This document shows positions 11,209 to 17,936 of a stretch of 64,000 nucleotides of DNA, one piece after another. Below the pieces are notes generated by a model, which saw only the letters and a program-made list of their open reading frames with translations, was not told where the DNA came from and did not search any database. The DNA lies in the NCBI RefSeq assembly GCF_004217545.1, contig NZ_SHKY01000001.1, positions 3,472,001 to 3,536,000 of the forward strand, given 5' to 3'. Both the position numbers and the translations under genes were made by a program. Numbering within the stretch: position 1 is the first letter of the stretch; every line of letters starts with the position of its first letter. Source of the stretch: Krasilnikovia cinnamomea. Lineage in GTDB: Bacteria; Actinomycetota; Actinomycetes; Mycobacteriales; Micromonosporaceae.

Positions 11209-12414
11209 CTACGCGGCCCGGCGCAGGAACTCGGCGTTGCTCCCGGTCGTCTTGAGGTGGTCGAGGAGCCGGCGCATGCTCTGTCTGCGGTCCTCGCCGC
11301 TGAGCGCGCGGCGGAGCTGGTACATGAGGGCCAGTTCGGTCGGTGCGACGAGCGTCTCGTCGTGTCTCGTGCCGGAGCCGGAGACGTCGATCGCCGGAAA
11401 GATGCGTGCTTCGGCGAGCGAACGGTCGAGCTTCAGCTCGGCGTTCCCGGTGCTCTTGAACTCCTCGAAGATCACCGTGTCCATGGCGGACCCGGTGTCG
11501 ACCAGAGCCGTCGCGATGATGGTCAGCGAGCCGCCGTTCTCGATGTTGCGCGCGGCGCCGAGGAACCGCTTGGGTGGGTGGAGCGCGGTCGTGTCGATGC
11601 CGCCGGACAACGTGCGCCCGCGCGCCGGCGCCGCCAGGTTGTAGGAACGGCCGAGCCGGGTGATCGAGTCGAGCAGCACGACCACGTCGCGGCCGTCCTC
11701 GACGAGGCGCTTCGCATGTTCGATGGCGAGCTCGGCCAGTGCGGTGTGGTCGGTCGGTGGACGGTCGAACGTGGCCGCGATGACCTCGCCGCGCACCGAG
11801 CGCTGCATGTCGGTCACTTCTTCGGGCCGTTCGTCGACGAGCACCACCATCAGGTGACACTCGGGATTGTTCTGCGTGATCGCGTTGGCGATCGCCTGCA
11901 GCACCATCGTCTTTCCGGCTTTGGGCTGCGACACGATGAGCGCGCGCTGGCCCTTACCGATGGGCATGACCAGGTCGATGACCCGGGTGGTGGGCACCTG
12001 CGGAGCGGTCTCGAGTCGCAGCCGCTCCTGCGGGTACAGCGCGGTGAGTTTGTAGAAGTCCGGGCGGCTCCCGGCGCGTCGCGGGTCCCGGCCGTTGACG
12101 CTCGCGATCTCGAGCGTGGCCGGCTTGCGGCCGTTGGGCAGGTGGGCGATGCCGGTGACGTGGTCACCGCGGCGCAGCCCGTGTACGTGGATCTGGGCGG
12201 GCGCCACCGGGATGTCGTCGGCGCCGGGGAGGTAGCCGCCGGCGCGGAGCCAGGCCTTCTCGTCGACGATGTCGAGCAGGCCGTCGACCGCGATCGCGGT
12301 GCCCGGCGCCGCGTTGCCGGTGTCCGTGGGACGGTTGCGTGGCCCGGTACCGGCGGGCCGGCGGCGGGCTTGGGTGGTGTGGCGTGGGCCGGAGCGCACG
12401 TCGGTTTCGGTCAC
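11209..12414 (-). CDS. rho: Short Rho-type transcription termination factor
   Basis: Rho is a hexameric RNA helicase that terminates transcription. This copy has 401 residues. It has a cold-shock-like RNA-binding domain (about 40-110) and a RecA-like motor with Walker A QPKAGKTM (about 165-172), the VLVDERPEEVTDM block and SITRLGRSYN. Actinobacterial housekeeping Rho is usually well over 600 residues because of a long charged N-terminal insertion. That insertion is absent here apart from about 35 Arg-rich residues. It is therefore likely a second, compact Rho. It lies 241 bases downstream of helR on the same strand. Confidence 0.88.
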   Translation of the reverse strand: MTETDVRSGPRHTTQARRRPAGTGPRNRPTDTGNAAPGTAIAVDGLLDIVDEKAWLRAGGYLPGADDIPVAPAQIHVHGLRRGDHVTGIAHLPNGRKPATLEIASVNGRDPRRAGSRPDFYKLTALYPQERLRLETAPQVPTTRVIDLVMPIGKGQRALIVSQPKAGKTMVLQAIANAITQNNPECHLMVVLVDERPEEVTDMQRSVRGEVIAATFDRPPTDHTALAELAIEHAKRLVEDGRDVVVLLDSITRLGRSYNLAAPARGRTLSGGIDTTALHPPKRFLGAARNIENGGSLTIIATALVDTGSAMDTVIFEEFKSTGNAELKLDRSLAEARIFPAIDVSGSGTRHDETLVAPTELALMYQLRRALSGEDRRQSMRRLLDHLKTTGSNAEFLRRAA

Positions 12415-12655
12415 GGGATACTCCTGATTCGGGAGGTGGGGTACGCGGGAGCGAGGCTGCGAAGGATCGACGGCAGCGCTTGGGCTCGGCGAGAGAAGCA
12501 GATTGGCCGGTCCATGTCACTCGGCCTGCGGGGCTCCAGGGGGCGGAATTGCCGCCGACATCCAGGACCCAACTGGGTCAACGGTAGCGTGCCGACGCGC
12601 CAGGGACAAGCGGTCGCTCCGCGCGGACGGTGGCGTCGCCTCCTCGGGAAGGCCG

Positions 12656-14821
12656 TCAGGGTCGCGCGTCCGAGGTGAGAATGACGAGTTGCTGGGTGGC
12701 CCGGGTCATCGCCACGTAGCGGTCGACCGCCCCCTCGATGCCCTCTCCGAACGTCCCCGGGTCGACGAGGACGACCAGGTCGAACTCGAGCCCCTTGGCG
12801 AGCTCGGGGGTGAGTGACCGGACCCGTGGTGTCGCCACGAAAGCACCGTCGCCGATGACGCATGCGACGCCTTCGGCGTGCGCGGCGAGCCAGCCGTCGA
12901 CGATCGAATCGAGTTCCTCGGTGGAGCCGTGCCGGACGGGGATGCCGCTGCGGCGGATGGAGGTCGGCACGTTCGCCTGCGGCAGCACGGCCCGGATGAC
13001 CGGCTCGGCTTCCGTCATGACCTCCTCCGGTGTCCGGTAGTTGATGCTCAGCGAGGCCAGCCTGGCCCGGTCGAGTCCGATCCGCTCCAGCCGTGCCTGC
13101 CACGACTCGGTGAACCCGTGCCGGGCCTGCGCCCGGTCCCCGACGATGGTGAAGCTGCGCGACGGGCAACGTTGCCGCAGCATCTGCCACTCGGCGTCGG
13201 TCAACTCCTGCGCCTCGTCCACCACGACGTGCGCGAACGGACCGGCCAGCCGGTCGACGGCGACGGCGGGCAGCACGGCCTCGTCGACCAGGGAGTTGCG
13301 CATGTCGTCGCCGCGCAGCATCGTCCACACGCCTTCGCCGTCGTCGTACACGGTGGCGTCGAGCAGGTCGTCGACGACGCGGGCCATGCGGGCGCGTTCG
13401 GTGGCCAGGGCGGCTTCCTCGCGCTGCCTGCGCCGGGACGCCTCCGGGTCGCCGAGCCGCTGCCGGGCCGCGTCCAGTAGCGGCAGGTCGGCGACGGTCC
13501 AGGCTTTCGGGTCGGCGCGCTGCAGGGTGCGTACGTCGTCGGGGTCGAGCCAGGGCGCGCACTTGCGCAGGTAGGCGGGGACCGACCAGAGGTCGGCGAC
13601 GAGGTCGGCCGCCTCCAGCAGCGGCCATGCCCGGTTGAAGGTCGCGCGCAGCGTACGGTTTCCCAGCAGCGAACGCCGGAGCAGGCCTTCCGGCTCGTCT
13701 CCCGCGTACTTTCCGATCAGGATGGTGAGCAGTTCCTCCCAGACCTCGTCGCGGGCATCGTTGTGCGGGGTGCCGGGTCCGGGCGCCTGGAACGCCTCGG
13801 CCCAGTCGCCGGCGCTCAGCCAGATGTCGGACTCGCCGGTCGTGACCGTCATCCCCGTGGTGGGTGGCTCCTCGTAGAATCGGACGGCCGTCTCGATCGC
13901 CCGCACCAGGTCGGCGGATGCCTTGAGCCGTGCGACCTCCGGGTCGCTTTCGGGCACGGCACCGGCTCCCTCGGCGACCAGGTCCCGCAGCGTGCAGGAC
14001 TGCACCCCCTCTTCGCCGAGGCTGGGCAGGACGTCCCCGACGTAGGCCAGATAGGGCTCGTGCGGGCCGACGAACAGCACGCCGCCCCGGCGGTGACCGA
14101 GCCGCGGATCGGCGTAGAGCAGGTAGGCGCAGCGGTGCAGGGCGACGACGGTCTTCCCGGTCCCGGGGCCGCCGTCGACCACCAGGGCACCGCCCGACCC
14201 CGCACGGATGATGGCGTCCTGATCGGCCTGGATGGTGCCGAGGACGTCGCGCATCCGGGCCGACCGGTTCGTGGCCAGACTGGCGATGAACGCGGACTGG
14301 TCGTCGAGCGCCGCGGCATGCCCCGCGAAGCCGTCCGGGGTGAACACCTCGTCCCAGTAGTCGCTGACCCGGCCGCCGGTCCAGCGGTACCGGCGGCGGC
14401 TGGCCAGGCCCATCGGGTTGGCGTGGGTGGCTCCGAAGAACGGCTCCGCCGCGGGGGAACGCCAGTCGAGCAGCAGGCGGCGGCCCTGGCCGTCGGTGAG
14501 GCCGAGCCGGCCGACGTACACCGGGTCGCCGCCGTCCGCGGTGTCCATGCGTCCGAGGCACAGGTCCAGGCCGAAGCGGCGCAGGGCGCGCAGGCGGGCG
14601 GTCAACCGGCGGATCTCCTCGTCGCGGTCCATCGCCCGGCGGCCGATACCGCCCGGCGCCTTCCGCTCGGCTTCGAGGCGGTCGGTCAGGTCGGCGATCG
14701 ACCGGTCGAGGCTCTGCGCGATGGCCGAGAAGTGCCTTTCGTCGTCGGCGATCAGGTACGGGTCGGCCTTGGCGGCGAGCCGGTCGGGAAGGTCGAACGC
14801 GCTGGCGGTCAGCGGACTCAC
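12656..14821 (-). CDS. helR: HelR/HelD-type RNA polymerase recycling motor ATPase
   Basis: This 721-residue UvrD/HelD-like protein has an N-terminal helical arm (about 1-80), Walker A GGPGTGKT (about 218-225), and later helicase motifs VVDEAQELTDAEW, SINYRTPEEVMTEA and VDRYVAMTRATQQLVIL. HelD-family proteins bind core RNA polymerase rather than DNA and release stalled complexes. HelR members displace rifamycins and give tolerance. The assignment to HelR rather than housekeeping HelD is supported by the RAE-like palindrome about 137 bases upstream. The start is GTG at 14821. Location: cytoplasm, on RNA polymerase. Confidence 0.85.
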   Translation of the reverse strand: MSPLTASAFDLPDRLAAKADPYLIADDERHFSAIAQSLDRSIADLTDRLEAERKAPGGIGRRAMDRDEEIRRLTARLRALRRFGLDLCLGRMDTADGGDPVYVGRLGLTDGQGRRLLLDWRSPAAEPFFGATHANPMGLASRRRYRWTGGRVSDYWDEVFTPDGFAGHAAALDDQSAFIASLATNRSARMRDVLGTIQADQDAIIRAGSGGALVVDGGPGTGKTVVALHRCAYLLYADPRLGHRRGGVLFVGPHEPYLAYVGDVLPSLGEEGVQSCTLRDLVAEGAGAVPESDPEVARLKASADLVRAIETAVRFYEEPPTTGMTVTTGESDIWLSAGDWAEAFQAPGPGTPHNDARDEVWEELLTILIGKYAGDEPEGLLRRSLLGNRTLRATFNRAWPLLEAADLVADLWSVPAYLRKCAPWLDPDDVRTLQRADPKAWTVADLPLLDAARQRLGDPEASRRRQREEAALATERARMARVVDDLLDATVYDDGEGVWTMLRGDDMRNSLVDEAVLPAVAVDRLAGPFAHVVVDEAQELTDAEWQMLRQRCPSRSFTIVGDRAQARHGFTESWQARLERIGLDRARLASLSINYRTPEEVMTEAEPVIRAVLPQANVPTSIRRSGIPVRHGSTEELDSIVDGWLAAHAEGVACVIGDGAFVATPRVRSLTPELAKGLEFDLVVLVDPGTFGEGIEGAVDRYVAMTRATQQLVILTSDARP

Positions 14822-14957
14822 GGCATCAGCTCCGATCTGGGCGCCGACGACCGGTGTGCGCCGGGCCGTCGGTGGATCGAGGCCACCAGTGCATGTCCGG
14901 GTAAAGCACCCATTTCTGCTGGTTGTGGGCCTCGGCCGTAGATTCTGCGCCAGAACC

Positions 14958-14977
14958 GGGGCCTTGCCACAAGCCCC
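14958..14977 (-). promoter_or_regulatory. Rifamycin-associated element (RAE)-like palindrome
   Basis: On the minus strand the site reads GGGGCTTGTGGCAAGGCCCC. It matches the known 19-bp RAE palindrome (GGGGCTTGCGGCAAGCCCC) except for one substitution and one inserted base. RAEs lie upstream of rifamycin-inducible resistance genes, including helR in Streptomyces. The position, 137 bases before the helR start and in a 213-base gene-free gap, fits an inducible promoter element. Confidence 0.75.
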
Positions 14978-15034
14978 TATGTCCGATATAAGTTGATAGT
15001 GGCGGGGGAGCGGTGAGCTCCCCTTCGTCGTCTG

Positions 15035-15472
15035 TCAGCGCGGCGCGATGCGGAAGACCGGGAAGTCAGGGGCCGCAGCGGCGACGTCCGCGTCCGGCGA
15101 GTCCGCCGTGAGGCCGTCGAAGAATTCGCCCACCTCCCAGGCCCACTTGCGCAGGTAGATCCGGATCAGCGGTGGCTTGTCCGCGTCGGCGATCTCCACG
15201 GGCGCGAACCGCTGGACGCGGCGGCCGAGGCGCAGCTCGCCCTCGCCGGCCGCGCGCAGGTTGCGTACCCATTGGGTGTGGCCGCGCGGCGCGAGCAGGT
15301 ATTGCTCGCCCTCGTGGGTGAAGATATTGACCACCGTGGTGCGGATCTCGCCGCTCTTGCGGCCGCGCACCGCGAGGACCCGGCTGCCCAGCAGGCTGAT
15401 CCCGCGAGCGGTGAGCCACTTGGCGACCTTGTTGAAGGCGTGGGCCGAGCGTTTCGGGGCCAGGTAGCGCAT
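15035..15472 (-). CDS. Deazaflavin-dependent nitroreductase-family (DDN-like) oxidoreductase
   Basis: This 145-residue protein is of the split-barrel DDN family, whose members usually use F420. The motif VRGRKSGEIRTTVVNIFTHE with the following EQYLLAPRGHTQWVRNL is characteristic of cofactor binding. I start it at ATG 15472 because GGAGGAGGAGA lies immediately upstream; an earlier in-frame ATG would place the start inside the operator region. The upstream region carries two copies of one palindrome and a third palindrome, so expression is probably under a TetR-type repressor that is not encoded next to it. Confidence 0.82.
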   Translation of the reverse strand: MRYLAPKRSAHAFNKVAKWLTARGISLLGSRVLAVRGRKSGEIRTTVVNIFTHEGEQYLLAPRGHTQWVRNLRAAGEGELRLGRRVQRFAPVEIADADKPPLIRIYLRKWAWEVGEFFDGLTADSPDADVAAAAPDFPVFRIAPR

Positions 15473-15487
15473 GTCTCCTCCTCCATT

Positions 15488-15556
15488 TGGAGAGCAGTGC
15501 TCTCTGTTGAGATCAGTGAACCGCAGAACGTCGTTCTGAGTCAAGAGCAGTGCTCT
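15488..15556 (-). promoter_or_regulatory. Double operator and promoter of the DDN-like gene
   Basis: Two palindromes with the same core, AGAGCAGTGCTCT, are centred at 15495 and 15550 (15488-15502 and 15544-15556), 55 bp apart. A different perfect palindrome, CAGAACGTCGTTCTG, lies between them (15522-15536). On the minus strand a TTGACT (15543-15538) and a weak TTCACT about 18 bases on could form the promoter, placing one operator at the -35 and the other after the start point. This looks like a TetR-family operator pair. Confidence 0.6.
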
Positions 15557-15652
15557 CAGAATCTCTGCGGAGATGTCGTGGAGGTGCCGTGAATCCGGTT
15601 CCGGGGTCCACGGTCACCGGGCAGGCTGGCTGCCGACGCTGGGAGGCTGACC

Positions 15653-16387
15653 ATGGATTTCGCGTACTGGCTACATGAGTTCGAGGACGCGGTGGTCGAC
15701 CGCGGCCGTACCCCTGAACCGGCCTGGGGTACGGGTGGGCCGCTACCGGCGGCCCTGATCGCAAGCCTGCAACGGTTCCAGGCCGGCGAGGACGGGGACG
15801 GTGCCAGCCTCATCGCCAAGAGCGCCCGGGCCGGCGACGCGGACTACCTGGCCGCGATCCGGATGTTCGTGGCCGAGGAGCAGCGCCACGCCAGGCTGCT
15901 GGAACGGGTGCTGGGCGAGGCGGGAGCGGCGACGCTCGCGGGGCATTGGACCGACACGGTGTTCGTGGTGGTGCGTCGGGCGTTCGGTCTGCGGCTGGAG
16001 CTGATGACGCTGATGGTGGCGGAGGTCGTCGCGCTGCGGTACTACCGCGCCCTGCGCGACGGCGCGCCGGACCCACTGCTCAGTGAGGTGGCCGGACGGA
16101 TCCTCGCCGATGAACAGCGACATGTGCCGTTCCACGTCGCGCGCCTGCGACACGGTTTCGTCCGGCTGCCGCGGGGGGTCCGCGCCATGGTGGCGGGCGG
16201 ATGGTGGCTGCTCATGCTCGGCGCCACACTGGTGGTCGCGGTGGATCACGCCGGTGCGTTGCGTCGGCTTCACCTGTCGCCCAGGAGATTCGTGGCCGAT
16301 GTGCTCGGCTTGTTCCGGCCGGTGGTGGCGGCGGTGTTGGGCGACCGGCCGGCACCGGTCCGGGATGCCGTGCGGCAAGCGGGTTGA
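15653..16387 (+). CDS. Ferritin-like domain protein
   Basis: This 244-residue protein has a four-helix ferritin-like core with two carboxylate-His motifs, EEQRH (75-79) and DEQRH (153-157), plus Glu residues in the helix LRLELMTLMVAEVVAL (about 113-128). These can form a di-iron site. A hydrophobic segment at about 180-203 (AGGWWLLMLGATLVVAVDHA) suggests membrane attachment. It is divergent from the DDN-like gene, so the palindromes between them may control both. The reaction is unknown. Confidence 0.72.
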   Translation: MDFAYWLHEFEDAVVDRGRTPEPAWGTGGPLPAALIASLQRFQAGEDGDGASLIAKSARAGDADYLAAIRMFVAEEQRHARLLERVLGEAGAATLAGHWTDTVFVVVRRAFGLRLELMTLMVAEVVALRYYRALRDGAPDPLLSEVAGRILADEQRHVPFHVARLRHGFVRLPRGVRAMVAGGWWLLMLGATLVVAVDHAGALRRLHLSPRRFVADVLGLFRPVVAAVLGDRPAPVRDAVRQAG

Positions 16388-16415
16388 CGTGGTCGCCGCG
16401 CGACGCCGGACGTCG

Positions 16416-16484
16416 TCGCAGACCCCGGACTTGAACCGGACACCCGTCCTTATGAGAGACGGCAGGCTCCCACGCCTGTCTGCG
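16416..16484 (-). tRNA. tRNA-Met (CAT), atypical
   Basis: A 7-bp acceptor CGCAGAC/GTCTGCG, an anticodon loop CTCATAA (anticodon CAT) and a T arm with loop TTCAAGT are present. The gene is only 69 bases because the D arm is short. Last gene of the array; no CCA encoded. The short D arm makes it the least certain member. Confidence 0.62.
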
Positions 16485-16543
16485 GAGTTCCACAGCGGAT
16501 GGCATCGCGGCGCCTGAACGGACCAGGGCAGGCCGATTTCGAG

Positions 16544-16616
16544 TACCCCCGGCTGGAATCGAACCAGCGGCCCCCGGGTTCGGAACCCGGTGCTCTGTCC
16601 GCTGAGCTACGAGGGC
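16544..16616 (-). tRNA. tRNA-Arg (CCG)
   Basis: Cloverleaf of 73 bases with D arm TAGCTCAG, anticodon loop TTCCGAA between CCGGG/CCCGG stems (anticodon CCG) and T loop TTCGATT. No CCA follows. Confidence 0.88.
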
Positions 16617-16665
16617 GGGGCCGCCGCACCCGACATTCGCGGGTGCGGCGGCGGGGTGATGGTGG

Positions 16666-16747
16666 TGCGGGCGGAGGGATTCGAACCCCCTCAGCACATG
16701 CGACCGGGTTACAGCCGGCCCCGACTCTCCCACGTCGGCGCGCCCGC
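16666..16747 (-). tRNA. tRNA-Tyr (GTA)
   Basis: Class II tRNA of 82 bases with acceptor GCGGGCG/CGCCCGC, anticodon loop CTGTAAC (anticodon GTA) and a long variable arm. CCA follows the discriminator base in the DNA. Confidence 0.88.
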
Positions 16748-16751
16748 CTGG

Positions 16752-16822
16752 GGTGACTGGCCGGAGTTGAACCGGCGCCTCCAGGGTCACATCCTGGCGC
16801 TCTGCCACTGAGCTACAGCCAC
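16752..16822 (-). tRNA. tRNA-His (GTG)
   Basis: Anticodon loop ATGTGAC in a CCAGG/CCTGG stem (anticodon GTG), acceptor GTGGCTG/CAGTCAC with one G-T pair, discriminator C as expected for tRNA-His. CCA is encoded. Confidence 0.86.
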
Positions 16823-16842
16823 ACTTCGGGCCCGAAGGCCAG

Positions 16843-16914
16843 TACCCGTACCAGGATTCGAACCTGGGACATCCGCCTTGTAAGGGCGGCGCTCTCCCGC
16901 TGAGCTATACGGGC
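16843..16914 (-). tRNA. tRNA-Val (TAC)
   Basis: Cloverleaf of 72 bases: acceptor GCCCGTA/TACGGGT, D arm TAGCTCAG, anticodon loop CTTACAA in a CCGCC/GGCGG stem (anticodon TAC), T loop TTCGAAT. Confidence 0.9.
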
Positions 16915-16948
16915 GGGACAGGCTGAGCCGAACTCCTCCACCCCGCAG

Positions 16949-17021
16949 TGCCCTGGGCAGGATTCGAACCTGCGCCCCCCTGATTCGTAGTCAGGTGCGC
17001 TGTCCACTGCGCCACCAGGGC
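16949..17021 (-). tRNA. tRNA-Arg (ACG)
   Basis: Cloverleaf of 73 bases: acceptor GCCCTGG/CCAGGGC, anticodon loop CTACGAA in a CCTGA/TCAGG stem (anticodon ACG), T loop TTCGAAT. Second arginine tRNA of the array. Confidence 0.9.
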
Positions 17022-17026
17022 TTGAG

Positions 17027-17100
17027 TCCCGCCGGCAGGAGTCGAACCTGCTGTCTCCTCGATATCAGCGAGGCGCCTCTACCACGCAGGCCGCGGCGGG
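17027..17100 (-). tRNA. tRNA-Ile (GAT)
   Basis: Cloverleaf of 74 bases: acceptor CCCGCCG/CGGCGGG, anticodon loop CTGATAT in a CCTCG/CGAGG stem (anticodon GAT), T loop TTCGACT. The 5' base C and the D arm (GCCTGCGTGGTAGAGGC) are unlike a housekeeping tRNA-Ile. Confidence 0.85.
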
Positions 17101-17128
17101 AAGTACGAAGAAGCAGAACTCGACGGAG

Positions 17129-17201
17129 TGGACCCGGCCGGAGTCGAACCGGCCACCTCCGCTGTGCGAGAGCGGCGCTCTACCAGATGAGCTACGAGCC
17201 C
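17129..17201 (-). tRNA. tRNA-Ala (CGC)
   Basis: Cloverleaf of 73 bases: acceptor GGGCTCG/CGGGTCC with two G-T pairs, D arm TAGCTCAT, anticodon loop CTCGCAC in a CCGCT/AGCGG stem (anticodon CGC), T loop TTCGACT. Confidence 0.88.
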
Positions 17202-17206
17202 TTGAG

Positions 17207-17282
17207 TACCCGGCCGGGGAGTCGAACCCCGAGAATCTCCGCATTCTGAGTGCGGCGGCTTTGCCAGTTTGCCCAGCCGGGC
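17207..17282 (-). tRNA. tRNA-Leu (CAG), short variable arm
   Basis: Cloverleaf of 76 bases: acceptor GCCCGGC/GCCGGGT, anticodon loop CTCAGAA in a CCGCA/TGCGG stem (anticodon CAG), T loop TTCGACT. The variable region is only about seven bases, whereas bacterial leucine tRNAs normally have a long one. The identity by anticodon is clear but charging by LeuRS is uncertain. Confidence 0.78.
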
Positions 17283-17349
17283 GGGGAAGTTCGGCGGATC
17301 CGGGATCCGCAGCGGCGACGTGCCGCTCCCGCGTGGTGTGCGGGCGAAG

Positions 17350-17421
17350 CTGGGAGCCCAGGATTCGAACCTGGTCGAGCTGCTTCAGAGGCAACCATGC
17401 TGCCGGTTACATCAACTCCCA
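17350..17421 (-). tRNA. tRNA-Gln (CTG)
   Basis: Cloverleaf of 72 bases: acceptor TGGGAGT/GCTCCCA, anticodon loop CTCTGAA in a GTTGC/GCAGC stem (anticodon CTG), T loop TTCGAAT, discriminator G. The 67 bases between this gene and tRNA-Leu hold no tRNA. Confidence 0.88.
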
Positions 17422-17454
17422 TCGTGCGGGCCCGCGACAGGGCCGCACGCAACG

Positions 17455-17528
17455 AGCGGTACCGGGGACTCGAACCCCGTCTACGCCTGCTTGGAAGGCA
17501 GGTGCCCTACCGGTTGGGCGAGTACCGC
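17455..17528 (-). tRNA. tRNA-Gly (TCC)
   Basis: Cloverleaf of 74 bases: acceptor GCGGTAC/GTACCGC, anticodon loop CTTCCAA in a CCTGC/GCAGG stem (anticodon TCC), T loop TTCGAGT. Confidence 0.88.
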
Positions 17529-17549
17529 GAGCGCGCCCGGGGGCGCGAG

Positions 17550-17622
17550 TAGGCCGTACGGGATTCGAACCCGTGATCTCCTGATCGAGAGTCAGGCGAG
17601 ATGACCGCTACTCCAACGGCCC
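17550..17622 (-). tRNA. tRNA-Glu (CTC)
   Basis: Cloverleaf of 73 bases: acceptor GGGCCGT/ACGGCCT with a terminal G-T pair, anticodon loop CTCTCGA in a CCTGA/TCAGG stem (anticodon CTC), T loop TTCGAAT. It is the promoter-proximal gene of the 12-gene array. Confidence 0.88.
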
Positions 17623-17750
17623 AGGAACGCGTAATGCCATCCACTGTGGAATTCTCAAGAATCGTTACCACCGGCGAGCCGGGGTGACACTTGGGCCGCC
17701 AGAATCGAATTGGAGACCGAATTGAGCTGCGCCCGTACGAAGAATGGGAA

Positions 17751-17789
17751 AAGAAAAGCCGCCCGGTCCCGGCTGGGAGGGCGGCGGCT
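17751..17789 (-). terminator. Rho-independent terminator upstream of the tRNA array
   Basis: On the minus strand a GC-rich stem (GCCGCCC pairing with GGGCGGC) with a loop of about 14 bases is followed by TTTTCTTTTC. It lies 12 bases after the stop at 17802, so it ends the transcript of that gene and separates it from the tRNA array. Confidence 0.7.
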
Positions 17790-17801
17790 GAACGCTGTGG
17801 C

Positions 17802-17936
17802 TCAGCGTCGATAGCGCCCTGATCCCAGGTCGGACCGCTGGTTCTCATGCTGGATGGCAGGTCGCCCGCCCAACGGCATGGCGACCTCGTCCCGCAGCGC
17901 CGCGCGCTGCAGATCAATCGAGGGATACCACGACAT
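17802..17936 (-). CDS. Possible separate 44-residue protein
   Basis: From ATG 17936, with AAGGAG about seven bases upstream, a small frame reads MSWYPSIDLQRAALRDEVAM to a stop at 17802, followed at once by a terminator. The strong ribosome site, the clean terminator and the AT-richer, non-coding-looking DNA before it argue that this is an independent small gene. Formally it is also the in-frame 3' end of the mannosyltransferase frame. Function unknown. Confidence 0.5.
   Translation of the reverse strand: MSWYPSIDLQRAALRDEVAMPLGGRPAIQHENQRSDLGSGRYRR

Noticed and set aside
12542..12556. Palindrome GGCGGAATTGCCGCC upstream of rho
   Set aside because: Noted as a possible operator, but it is a single short GC-rich inverted repeat without a second copy or clear promoter alignment, so I do not claim a function.
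17283..17349. Possible thirteenth tRNA between tRNA-Leu and tRNA-Gln
   Set aside because: No T-arm TTC motif or acceptor pairing was found in these 67 bases on either strand.
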